This document shows positions 10,133-18,735 of a DNA stretch of 21,198 bases, one piece after another. The translations under genes and the position numbers were made by a program. Each line of letters opens with the position of its first letter. The stretch's first letter is position 1. The DNA lies in assembly GCA_004151065.3 (NCBI GenBank), contig NWUY0300026601.1, positions 1 to 21,198 of the forward strand, read 5' to 3'. Source of the stretch: Larix sibirica. Taxonomy: Eukaryota > Streptophyta > Pinopsida > Pinales > Pinaceae. The notes under the pieces were generated by a model that saw only the letters and a list, made by a program, of their open reading frames with translations, was not told the origin of the DNA and made no database searches.

Positions 10133-11566
10133 ATGTTTTTCTTTGGTGATGATGATTGGGAACTGGATGAAGGGGAAGAGTCATTCCCTAAGAATGATGT
10201 CATTTTTATAGATGGAGGCTTGCAGATTTCACATGAGGAGGATGATTCCTTATGTGACATCATATATAGAGAAGAAAAAATGCTTGATCCACCAATGTAT
10301 TGTCTTGAAGAAGAATTATCAAGAAGACTAGAAGCAAGTGCCAACATGCCTCACTATTATCAAGAGTTTCTGGCATTGGGTAAGGAGTTTTGTACAATTT
10401 TGTCTTTGAAATATTATTTTACTTACAAGTATGGATTATATCCCTATGGTGTGGATGATAATTATTTTAAGAGAAACCTTCCATTAAAAGAAGAACCATG
10501 TTTTTCCTCTAGCTAGTGCATTGCGACATCAGAGCAAAAGGAAGGAAACACCAAGCACAAGTATGAAAATAATTCTGATTTTTGTAGCATACATGTTTCC
10601 TTGCAACAACTAGCCATTACATGTCTTGATAAAGCTAATTTAGAAACTTCTAATGCTGATTTGGATGTTAAGAGTAAGTTATGTGTTGTGGCTTCATGCC
10701 ACAAGCAATCAGATTTTACATTTCAGCCATTAGAAAATGTGAAGACAACAAATCTAGATGGTGACTGCAAGATTGAAGAATGTTGTGCAGAAGCCGTGCA
10801 AGAAGGACATAAAAATCAGCCTTTGAAGGAGAATGAGAAGAACAAAAATCAGCCAACTTTTGGAATCCATAAAGAAAATGAAACCAAAATTGTTGATAAG
10901 ACTACCAGTTTTGTAGATTCCAAAGATTATGAAGTAGAAGAACCATCAATTTTCTTAAGGGATGATAGTAAAGATCAAGAGGCAGACATGGATGCATCCA
11001 TTAATGGTGAATTGGTAGAAGTTGAACATAATCATGAAGATGATACAAAAATCATACCTAGTGTTGTTAAGAAGCCATTGCATGACTCAGAAAACCAACT
11101 CTTAGTCACAGAAGAAAAGATATTGCAAGTTTTGACCAGAACTGAGGGTGCACACAAATTCATTGAAAACCTTATGTCGAGGACTCAGTTGGAGAAAATA
11201 CAAAGAGGATCTATTGAAGGGTTCACTAGTACCCAATTGTGCATCATAAAATAAGAATTAGAAAATATGAAATTAGATTACTTGCAGCTATTTATGGACA
11301 AGGATATTGCACTCGAGTCGGGAGAAGACAAGGCCATGGAGTTTGAATAGTTTCAAAAGGAGTTGGGAGGATCACATGATTCTTCCTACACCACAACCAG
11401 ACAAATTCATATGGTTGGTGAGATTTCTGCTTTGATGGAGGAACCTCATAAGAGGTTTGAACATGAAGGACAATCATATTTACAGAGTCTTGAAAGGAAA
11501 GTTGATAAGGAGGAAGCTGGTTGTAGGGGAATTACAATCATATTTTGTTTTGAATTTATTCATTGA
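10133..11566 (+). pseudogene. Internal ORF of element B, unrecognised acidic protein (477 codons, three stops)
   Basis: The ATG lies 54 bases after the primer site. One frame runs to TGA at 11564 with only three nonsense codons: TAG 10514 (codon 128), TAA 11252 (codon 374) and TAG 11348 (codon 406). There is no frameshift. Each stop is one transition from a Gln codon. The N-terminus is strongly acidic (GDDDWELDEGEESF), followed by a Tyr-rich part (KYYFTYKYGLYPYG, about residues 98-111). The middle, about residues 180-320, is Lys/Glu/Asp/Asn-rich and probably disordered. After about residue 320 comes a likely helical, possibly coiled-coil region (EEKILQVLTRTEGAHKFIENL). I see no gag zinc knuckle, protease, RT or integrase motif. 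Position suggests a gag-like or accessory protein of a non-autonomous LTR element. I do not recognise the family. Confidence 0.7.
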
Positions 11567-13195
11567 TCAAATGTGTTGTGTACAGGGTATGATGAATATT
11601 TCTTACAAAATCTATTTATGACATGCCATTGCTAGTTTTAGGATATTAAATAACTTGTTAGTTCTATTTAACATATCTTTTAGTTTGTTTTTCATGTGAT
11701 TAGCAAATATATTTGTTATCTCAAGCTTATGTTTTCTTTAATAATTTTTTTATTGGGAATGCACAAACAATGCACTATATAATTGTTTAAATATTTATTC
11801 TTAACCTTTTAAAATACTGTTTATTATCAGAGATTATTGATTTTTGTAATTCCTTGTAGATTAGCTCAGGTTGACAGGTTTTTCTGTTAACTGATGGTGT
11901 TTTAGGTTTTCCTCACCATATTCAATATTACTCTGACTTATCATAGGACTGATTAATTAGGGTCTAGGCTTAACAAAACCACCAAGTCTCCTTTCAGGAG
12001 AAAAAAACAACTTGTGGCTAACGAGGCCTTGATATTTGTTGGAAGAAATCATACCAAACAACTAGGAACTAGGGAGACTCTTGCATAGGGTTTTCTAACA
12101 CTCCTAGATTAGATTGTTATCCTTTGTGTTGACTTGTGGAACCATTACGCCTATCAACAAGTTATGATTAAGAGTGAAAAAAATTCTCTTTTCTTTGTCG
12201 TCGATGTTGGATGGAGCTTGAACAGACTCTAATACCTTCTATCATGATATCTCCCATTATATTCCCACTTATGTGGAGCATAGATTGGTGTGAAGATGAA
12301 TACTATTGATTACTAGATTCATGTGCACTTCTTGTTGACAATGTCTTGAGCCATAGAATACCACCATCACGTTCTTTGAGGTGAGTCTCTATGAAGGGTC
12401 AATTATTCTACGTGGTACTATCTTTACCATTCTAGAACATTGCCAAGTTAAACCTCTGTGTGTTATTGCTCTCAATTTTTCCACATACCCTCTATTAATC
12501 TATTTTCCTCACCACTACCATAATGTGTCTGGTGGATGTGTTCATTGCTTATATTTACCAGTTCCTTCCATGATGTTGGTGCGATTACCCTTACATGTGC
12601 CTAGAGTGAACTACATTTTTTTCATGCCCTAGCCTGCATTCTATATTTCCTTCTTGTTGGAAATGGATTCCCTTCTTGTTGCGTGGTGGTTTACCAGGTT
12701 GGCATTAGGGTTCAATGTATTTGAACATAGGGTTTCCCCTTTTCTCACTTTCCCCCCGTGGATTCTTATACCTGGTATGCTGTTGAGTTGTGTGTTGGGC
12801 TGACTCCTTATATCTACACATGTGTCACTTGTCAGCTATGTCCACCATTCTTCCTGTTTAGTTACCACTTACAAGGTATCCATAGGGCACGAAAGAGTTT
12901 TTTTATGGTGGTGATATGGAGGTATTAAAGATTAAAGTATTCCTCTATGTGTAGTGCCTACTTGTGCTGGTGATTTAACATATTCAATATGTCAAGTTAT
13001 GGTATGAAGAGTTGTGATCCTTCCAATAGTATTACTATGTTTTTTGCTGGTGCATTGAACTATTGTGCGTTCAATCATTGCAAAGAATTGGTGAGAAAAT
13101 ATGAGATCCCACTCAAGCCACTTGACCTCCATCACTTGAGTAAGTCTATTTTTTCTAGCCTATTGATCATGGGCCTATTGTTTGCATTTGAACAT
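11567..13195. other. No gene recognised
   Basis: The first 350 bases are very AT-rich; the rest is mixed. No 3' copy of LTR B, no polypurine tract and no retrotransposon domain was found. The open frame 12989-13195 is in phase with the RAR1-like fragment but does not resemble CHORD-I; it may be intron or unrelated sequence. Its final bases (…gtgaataag) would suit a 3' splice site. Confidence 0.5.
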
Positions 13196-13540
13196 TTTGT
13201 GAATAAGTGTCCTCTTCAAGGATTTTTCGATTGTGATAATGGTTCTTAAGTTGGACTTGTAAATTATGCATCTTATATCTCCAAGAGAGACAAAAAACCC
13301 AAATCTTCATTTGTTCCTAAGTTAGGAAAAATAATTGATTTGAACCAAAAGCCAGTATGTAGAAATAAGGTTTGTGGAAAGAAATTTAGTGAATGGGACA
13401 CCCATGAGGCTATATGCCTTTATCATCATGGGAAAGTTGTTTTCCATGATACATTAAGAGGATGGAAATGTTGTGATGTGCATGTAAAGGAGTTTAATGA
13501 ATTCTTGATGATACATCCTTGCACCAAAGTGTCATTATTG
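13196..13540 (+). pseudogene. RAR1: RAR1-like fragment: CCCH remnant plus CHORD-II domain
   Basis: RAR1 is a cytosolic zinc-binding co-chaperone that works with SGT1 and HSP90 to stabilise plant NLR immune receptors; its layout is CHORD-I, plant-specific CCCH, CHORD-II. Here CPLQGFFDCDNGS (from 13208) matches the CCCH core with Cys lost and is followed by an in-frame TAA at 13247. The same frame continues through IDLNQKPVC into CHORD-II. Ligand positions are C 13358, C 13373, C 13415, H 13424, the FHD His, the CC of GWKCCDVHVKEFNEF, and C 13520. All CHORD-II ligands are present except the last His, which appears only in the +1 frame (TGT CAT at 13530). CHORD-I is not in the window. The fragment may be a pseudogene or captured piece. 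Alternatively it is an exon ending at CTK with a weak GT donor at 13529, but the TAA and damaged CCCH argue against an intact gene. Confidence 0.85.
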
Positions 13541-13871
13541 GTGTTCTCGTGAGTCAACAACCATACATTGTGATCATACCCTACCTTGGAAGATCGTTAA
13601 ATATCATTGGAGCATCATCAATCAACAAAGAACTCGGCTTGTGGAGTTTGTTATTTCTACATGGAGTATTCCTTCCTTGAATATTGCATTAAAAGACTGG
13701 TTTGGTGTACCCATTGGAAGGATCCAATCAATTTTGCATTTGTTGCTACAACTTCTCAAAAAGAAGAATTCTTCCACAATAGATCATCATTCAAGAACTC
13801 AAGTAAAGCACATTCTTAAATTCAATATTCATAATTGTAACTTGAAAACCGTTGTTTTCTATAAGTTATAG
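13530..13871 (+). other. Open frame continuing +1 from CHORD-II, unidentified
   Basis: Shifting one base after the last CHORD-II Cys opens a stop-free frame of 113 codons, ending in TAG at 13869. It starts CHYWCSRES and passes RLVEFVISTWSIPSLNIAL, WFGVPIGRIQSILHLLLQLL and a basic KKK stretch. Plant RAR1 normally ends soon after CHORD-II, and I see no CS-domain motif of the animal CHORD proteins. It may be chance, or part of another decayed element. Confidence 0.25.
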
Positions 13872-14410
13872 TGCAGTTTTTGTACTTGCATGTGGTTTCT
13901 GTAAGTATCAAATTGAAAGAAAGTTGAATTGCATTGTACTTGGGTGCATTCTTCACTAAAACCAACACCCTTCACTTTTTGATTTTGGGTCTACTGATTC
14001 CATTTGAAAAAGGGTGGAGTTGTAAGAAGCATTTATTAAGTTAAGTGAGTCTTTAGTTTATTAATGGATGGATTCAATGGTTTGGTATAGTTATTAAACA
14101 CTCTCCTTCTCTCCTCTATTGAAAATATTTTTATGGTCAACAAAACAACTTTCACTCATATTCAGAATTGTGTGTAAGATTTAAAAGTCACACTTTTCTA
14201 CAACTTGAGTTGCAGATCCAACATGATGAAAATCAACATTCTAAACTTGTTCATGTTTAGAATAATCCTCTTTATGATTCCTAGCAGACTCCATAGAAGG
14301 ATGACACTTTAGAAGAACATAAGCAAATCCATGTCCCTAGTACATAAATAAGTGAAAGTGAACATAAATTTATGCATACATAGGTTCTTCTTGTTCTTTC
14401 CAATCTCATC
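13872..14410. other. No gene recognised
   Basis: AT-rich sequence without a recognisable domain. The last 100 bases may belong to the decayed gag that follows, since they keep partial open frames in the same direction, but no motif supports this. Confidence 0.4.
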
Positions 14411-14776
14411 ATGATACCATGGGAAGATATCAACCACAACAAGAACAAAACCGATCTTGGATATAACAAGGAAGTGACGGTTCACATTCCTGATTTATCC
14501 AAGCCAATCCAATTTCAGAGTGTTGGAATATTCCTCAGTGAGAGTTCACCTTCATCCACTCCAATTCAAAATTTGACATGGCAACACTGTGATTGATTTG
14601 GCCACATGAAATGTCAATGTTTTTATCATCATCCTTGCAAGTATTATGGAAAGCACACCCATTCTTCAAACAAATGCTTCATTCTAAGGAAACCTGCAAG
14701 AGATAAGATTCACTATGGGAGTATCTCTTCTTGGAAATTGTTTTCAACAGTCGAGAATATTTATATGTCATACTAA
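14411..14776 (+). pseudogene. gag: Retrotransposon gag C-terminus with CCHC zinc knuckle
   Basis: One frame runs from about 14411 with a single internal TGA at 14594 to a TAA at 14774. The key element is CKYYGKHTHSSNKC (14636-14677), with exact C-x2-C-x4-H-x4-C spacing but the second Cys changed to Tyr (a TGT to TAT transition). A Cys/His-rich segment before it (FGHMKCQCFYHHP) may be a second, decayed knuckle. These motifs bind element RNA in gag. Position upstream of gypsy pol suggests the gag end of the same element, but the protease and first half of RT are missing between them. Confidence 0.6.
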
Positions 14777-14988
14777 AAAGTTCATTCATGAGTATTGACA
14801 CAGCTTGCATTTGAGACATTCTCTTCTTCTCACATTGTTCCTAACAGGGGGGAATGACCGACAGTTAGAAACAATTGAGCGAAAAAAAGAAAGAAAGAAT
14901 AAATGAGCCTATATGAGATCCAGAGCCTTGATTTTTCCAAACTTAGAGATGTATCTAGATCCAAATCCATAGCTATGACTATTCAATT

Positions 14989-15011
14989 AGTAGAATATAT
15001 AATATTCTACT
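14989..15011. repeat. AT-rich inverted repeat (hairpin)
   Basis: AGTAGAATAT and its exact reverse complement ATATTCTACT are separated by three bases. It lies at the left edge of a short imperfect duplication and just upstream of the truncated RT. Confidence 0.6.
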
Positions 15012-15240
15012 ATCTTTTCAGAATGTTCTAGGAACCGCTGAGCGAGAACTTGAGTTAGAGACAAGTTTCAAAGAACTGCTGATCCAAAATCAGAGTCATC
15101 TCCAAGTTCCAGAGATTGTGTTCAGCTTAAAACCATTCATTCAGTATAATACATACAAATTATACTATCCTTTCGGAATGTTCCAGGAGCCTCTAATCCT
15201 TTGAGCCAAGTTCCATAGTTTGTGTTCATCCTTAAACCAC
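15009..15240. repeat. Imperfect direct duplication upstream of the truncated RT
   Basis: ACTATCTTTTCAGAATGTTC at 15009 recurs as ACTATCCTTTCGGAATGTTC at 15164, and CCAAGTTCCAGAGATTGTGT at 15102 recurs as CCAAGTTCCATAGTTTGTGT at 15207. The order is the same, but the offset drops from 155 to 105, so the second copy lacks about 50 bases. The copies end where recognisable RT begins. Confidence 0.7.
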
Positions 15241-15842
15241 CTTCATGGTTNGTCCCACCTATGGAGCAAATCCTCCAAAAGGTTTCTGGCTCTGAGATGT
15301 TGTCATTACTTGACAGATTCTCTAGCTACAACCAAATTTTAGTTTCTCCTGATGATCAATTGAAAACTGCATTCAGAACCCCATGGGGGACGTATGCGTA
15401 CAGAAATATGCCCTTCGGCTTGTTCGATGCTGGGGCTAATTGTCAACGGGTAATGGATATAGCTTTCAGGGGGCTAATTAATCATGCAATAGTTTTCTAC
15501 CTTGATGATGTTACAGTCTTTTCGAAACATCAACCAGATCATATTATGCATCTTAAAAGGGTTCTTGAATGATGTAGGAGTTATGGGATATCTCTTAACC
15601 CCAAGAAAACAATATTTGCAGTGATACAAGGGATTTTGTTAGGTTGTGTAGTTTCGAAAGATGGGATCATGATTAACCCTCATAGAACTCAAGCCATATC
15701 TAAGATTACTTATCCTTCCAATAAAAAGGATATGTAGTCTTTCTTGGGAAAAATTAATTCCGTTGGGAGGTTTATCCCTAGCTTCTCTGAGATTGTACGT
15801 CCCTTGAAAAATATGATAAAGAAAGATGTTACATCTTTAGTT
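15240..15842 (+). pseudogene. Gypsy reverse transcriptase, C-terminal part
   Basis: Reading from the frame containing PPMEQILQKVSGSEMLSLLD, the sequence shows the RFSSYNQI box and then KTAFRTPWGTYAYRNMPFGL, the conserved box before the active site. The catalytic YLDD is intact at 15498-15509. After a TGA at 15570 (CGA to TGA is likely), the frame continues as CRSYGISLNPKKTIFA, then GCVVSKDGIMINPHR. A TAG at 15735 stands where Gln is usual before SFLGKIN. RFIPSFSEIVRPLKNMIKKD completes the thumb and connection. A frameshift near 15835-15845 leads into RNase H. An N base lies at 15251. The palm N-terminus is missing. Confidence 0.92.
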
Positions 15843-16330
15843 GGGGAAGCAATGAAAATGATTCATTCAAGAAAATTCTAGAAGCCATATCTGAAGCTCC
15901 TAGTCTTCCAAGTCCTAATTTTAATAAGGATTTTATACTTTATACATTTGCTTCAGATATTTCTTATGATGTTGTTTTAATGCAATGTAATCAACAAAAC
16001 CACGAGGTTCCTATATCTTTTATGAGTTCAAATTTTAAAAGAGCCGAGTTGAATTATCATGAATTTGATAAGCAGGCATTTGTTGTCTTTAAGGCAGTCA
16101 AAAAAATTTGCCGCTACCTTTTAAAATCCAAAACCAAAGTTGTTGGTCCATACCCAGTAGTAAGGAATTTGTTAGTGCAAAAGGATTTTGGCGAGAAAAG
16201 AGCTCCTTGGATGACAGCCCTAAAAGAATATGATCTTGAAATTAAACCTTCCATGGTGGTGAAATGGCAAGGTATCTGTAAACTTGCTGTTGAATCTTCC
16301 CATTTTTCGATGAATGATTTTGAAATTGAC
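15842..16330 (+). pseudogene. Gypsy RNase H
   Basis: After the frameshift the sequence reads SFKKILEAISEAPSLPSPNF, then FILYTFASDISYDVVLMQ with the first catalytic Asp at 15956-15958. Next come PISFMSSNFKRAELNYHEFD, holding the conserved Glu, and AVKKICRYLLKSKTKVV. The domain closes with APWMTALKEYDLEIKP and a K-W-Q-G-x-C-K-L-A tail; family members usually have Arg or Lys plus Gly-Gln-Gly there. The frame is open through this domain, so this part is well preserved. It would degrade the RNA strand during reverse transcription. Confidence 0.88.
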
Positions 16331-16369
16331 ATTGATGAATCTTTACTTAAAAAGGAAATCTATTTCTTT

Positions 16370-17650
16370 CCTCCTCGTCAAGATTATTGGTATTTTGACA
16401 TTAAGATTTTTATCGAAACAGGAAGTGCCCCATATCATTTAGAACCAAGAAAAAGAAGAGCTCTTAGGTTAAAATCAGTTGCATATCACCTGGTAAATAA
16501 CATCCTTTTCAGGAAATGTTCGGATGGTGTATTATTACGTTGTCTTGATAAAGATGAAACTGAAACAATTTTAAAAGAGTTACATTCTGGTCATGCAGGT
16601 GGTCATTTTGGAGGTGAAACCACTGTGCATAAAATACTTATAGTTGGTTATTATTAGCCTACTCTATTTCGAGATTCTTATGCGTTTGCTAGGAAATGCC
16701 AGGACTGTCAAACCACCGTAGGAAGGGTTAAGAAGCCTGCTTTTCCTTTATAGGTAGTTTTGGTAGAAACACCATTTCAACAATGGGGTCTAGATATTGT
16801 TGGACCTATCAATCCACCTTCCTCTCTACAGCATAAGTATATTATCACAGCCACCGATTATTTTACTTGTTGGGCAGAAGCTATACCATTGCGTGTAGTA
16901 AATACTAGTCAGGTCATTCTTTTCTTAGAGTCCTCTATTATTACTCGATTTGGTGTTCCTAAAACTCTGGTCTTTGATAACACTTCTTATTTTTCTTCTG
17001 TTGAGATAAAAAAAAATTCCTTAAAGAAGGGTATTAGAGTCTGATATTCTGCAAGTTATTACCCTCAGGGAGATGGCTTAGCTGAATCTACCAATAAGAA
17101 TTTATTGAAGATTCTGATAAGAAATTGCTACACATCACTGAAACTGGCACACCACCTTACATAATGCACTTTGGGAAGATAGAGTAACACCTAAGTCCTC
17201 AATTGGAAACTCACCTTTCTTTTTAGTCTACGGTACTGAATCCGATTTTCCTCCTAATCTATTTATACCTTCTTTACAATTATCACAGTCCATCCAAGAT
17301 GTAAACTGTTCAGCTATGGAGAAGAGAATTAATACTCTGCTAAACTTAGAAGAAGATAGAGAAAAAGATAAACAAAATTTAGTAAAACATCAATAGATTG
17401 TTAAATCATGGTTTGATCAAGCCTCTATCTCTAACAAAGATTTACAGGTAGGTGATTTGGTGTTGAAGTGGGGTAAATCCCATGAGGATAAAGGTGAACA
17501 CACTAAATTCCAATGGTTGTGGTTAGGTCCTTATTTAATCTATGAAAAATTGGGTCTAAGTACCTTTCGACTTCAGACCTTGGCGGGTCAGTCTAAAACC
17601 TTTCCAGTTAACGGGCTGATTCTTAAAAAAACTTTCATTGATTTCTGTCA
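16370..17650 (+). pseudogene. Gypsy integrase with intact HHCC and DD35E residues
   Basis: The N-terminal zinc finger has His at 16583 (ELHSGHAGGHFGG) and C-x2-C at 16697-16708 (KCQDCQ). A TAG at 16655 replaces the usual Trp, and another TAG follows near 16751. The catalytic residues are Asp 16793-16795 (WGLDIVGP), Asp 16976-16978 (VFDNTSYF) and Glu 17084-17086 (GDGLAESTNK); the last two are separated by exactly 35 residues. A TGA at 17042 and a frameshift near 17140 break the core end. The next frame reads NALWEDRVTPKSSIG and FFLVYGTESDFPP. After a TAG near 17396 comes the C-terminal domain, DLVLKWGKSHEDKG to LWLGPYLIYE and VNGLILKKTF. The active site looks complete, but the stops prevent full-length expression. 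Confidence 0.92.
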
Positions 17651-17789
17651 AATCTTCAAATTTGTATATACAATTTTCATTTTGTTGATATTTGTACAGT
17701 TTTTCTTTTTAGGTTTGTTTTTTCCAATATTCATCATAACCTTGAAAATAATTTGGACATGCTTTATGTACAGTTCAATTTGTTCTTAG
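17651..17789 (+). other. Hydrophobic C-terminal extension of the integrase frame
   Basis: After the expected integrase end, the frame runs about 46 more codons of almost purely hydrophobic residues (FVYTIFILLIFVQFFFLGLF, then IFIITLKIIW) before TAG at 17787. It would form one or two membrane segments. T-rich noncoding DNA gives the same pattern by chance, so function is doubtful. Confidence 0.35.
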
Positions 17790-18280
17790 TCTCTATTCAA
17801 GACTGATCTTGTTTCTAAATAATTTGAAGTATTTAATCCACTGTTTTCAAGGACAGATCAGTGTCATGATCGATTGTCATTACATATATATAAAGATTAA
17901 AAAAAAAACTTTAATGTACATATTTCAATCAGAGAGGGTATTTGTAAATAAATAAATCCCTATGGTTAAATTTCAGTTTGTTCATTTATTTTGAGTAGAT
18001 GTGATAAAGTCAAGTCTTTCAAAATTTGCTTAGACTAATCAGAACTTCTTAAATTTGAAAGGAACCTATTATAACATAATAGTATTTGTAAGTATGATTA
18101 GGATTAGTCCTCAATAGTCTGTTTTTAAGATAAATGATTAGTTACCTTTTCAAAACATTGTACTTGGGAATATCTTTATCAATCTGGATTATCAGTGATC
18201 TTTAAAGCTTATTTACAATCTGGGAAGTTTCTTGATCTGTTCCATTCATAAATTCTAATTTTATAAAATTGGGAACATAA
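17790..18280. other. No gene recognised; AT-rich region 3' of pol
   Basis: No polypurine tract followed by a TG LTR start was identified. The stretch is probably the gypsy 3' untranslated region. Confidence 0.45.
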
Positions 18281-18735
18281 GGTCTCAGTAATGAGCTGGT
18301 TCGATAAGGGTCATGGACATCATTGGTATGACAGTACCAAAATTAATTTACCAAGCTGTGGTAGTGGCTCTTGGTTGTTTAATGAGGAGATAGGGGGTCT
18401 GAGTAATGAGCCAACTAATTCATTTTCTGATGATGTTTGTGATTGACGCTATCATTTGGTTACCAAGCTGGGCAATGATTATTTATTTTATAAAGCATAA
18501 ATTTTCATAATAAGTAAAACGAAACATAAATTTTATTGAAGAATAGGAGGTCTCATCACGAGCCTACCTAATCCTGATCATCATCTCTGTCAGGGATAAC
18601 ATCATTTCTGATCACTAGGATGATGGCTCTTGATCTTAAGATCAAGAGACAGGAGGTCTCATGACGAACCGACTTGTTTATCTCTGGCAGTTCTCGTGAA
18701 TGATGCTGTCGATATCTGGTTACCAGGCCTAGATA
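18281..18735 (+). repeat. Imperfect tandem repeats in the gypsy 3' region (about four copies)
   Basis: A module starting GGTCTCAGTAATGAGC recurs at 18281, 18395 (GGTCTGAGTAATGAGCC), 18547 (GAGGTCTCATCACGAGCC) and 18653 (GAGGTCTCATGACGAACC), with spacings of 114, 152 and 106. Copies 2 and 4 share a second landmark, a GATG(C)TGTCGATATCTGGTTACCA-like end (ATCATTTGGTTACCAAGCTG at 18451; ATATCTGGTTACCAGGCCT at 18712), and copy 1 has a shorter ACCAAGCTG. Position just downstream of pol fits the hypervariable, repeat-prone 3' UTR known in Tat/Ogre-type elements. Confidence 0.75.
18627..18648. repeat. Perfect 22-bp palindrome
   Basis: The half-site CTCTTGATCTT is followed immediately by its exact reverse complement. 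It lies between the third and fourth tandem modules, close to the GAGGTCTC start of module 4. Confidence 0.8.

Larger units (their letters stand above)
15240..17650 (+). mobile_element. Ty3-gypsy pol, Tat-like, 5'-truncated
   Basis: RT, RNase H and integrase occur in that order, which defines Ty3-gypsy. The domain sequences resemble plant Tat-group elements. Protease and the N-terminal half of RT are absent. The damage is a handful of stops and about two frameshifts over 2.4 kb, clearly less than in the copia element. No flanking LTR pair is visible in the window. Confidence 0.9.

Noticed and set aside
12225-12237. Reverse-strand match to a primer binding site (revcomp reads AGGTATTAGAGTC)
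   Set aside because: Three mismatches to TGGTATCAGAGCC, no CA-ended LTR beside it and no gag or pol on the minus strand downstream; likely chance.
12989-13195. Frame upstream of the CCCH remnant as CHORD-I of RAR1
   Set aside because: In phase, but without the CHORD cysteine/histidine pattern or the W-x-CC core.
14844-14855. Purine run CAGGGGGGAATG as a polypurine tract
   Set aside because: The sequence after it (ACCGACAG) does not begin with the TGT LTR start, and nothing matching LTR B or any other LTR in the window follows.
17862-17885. TGTCAT words near 17862 and 17875 as a start of the 3' LTR of element B
   Set aside because: Similarity to TGTCATGTCCCCAAATTTT stops after six bases, and the following 200 bases do not match the LTR.
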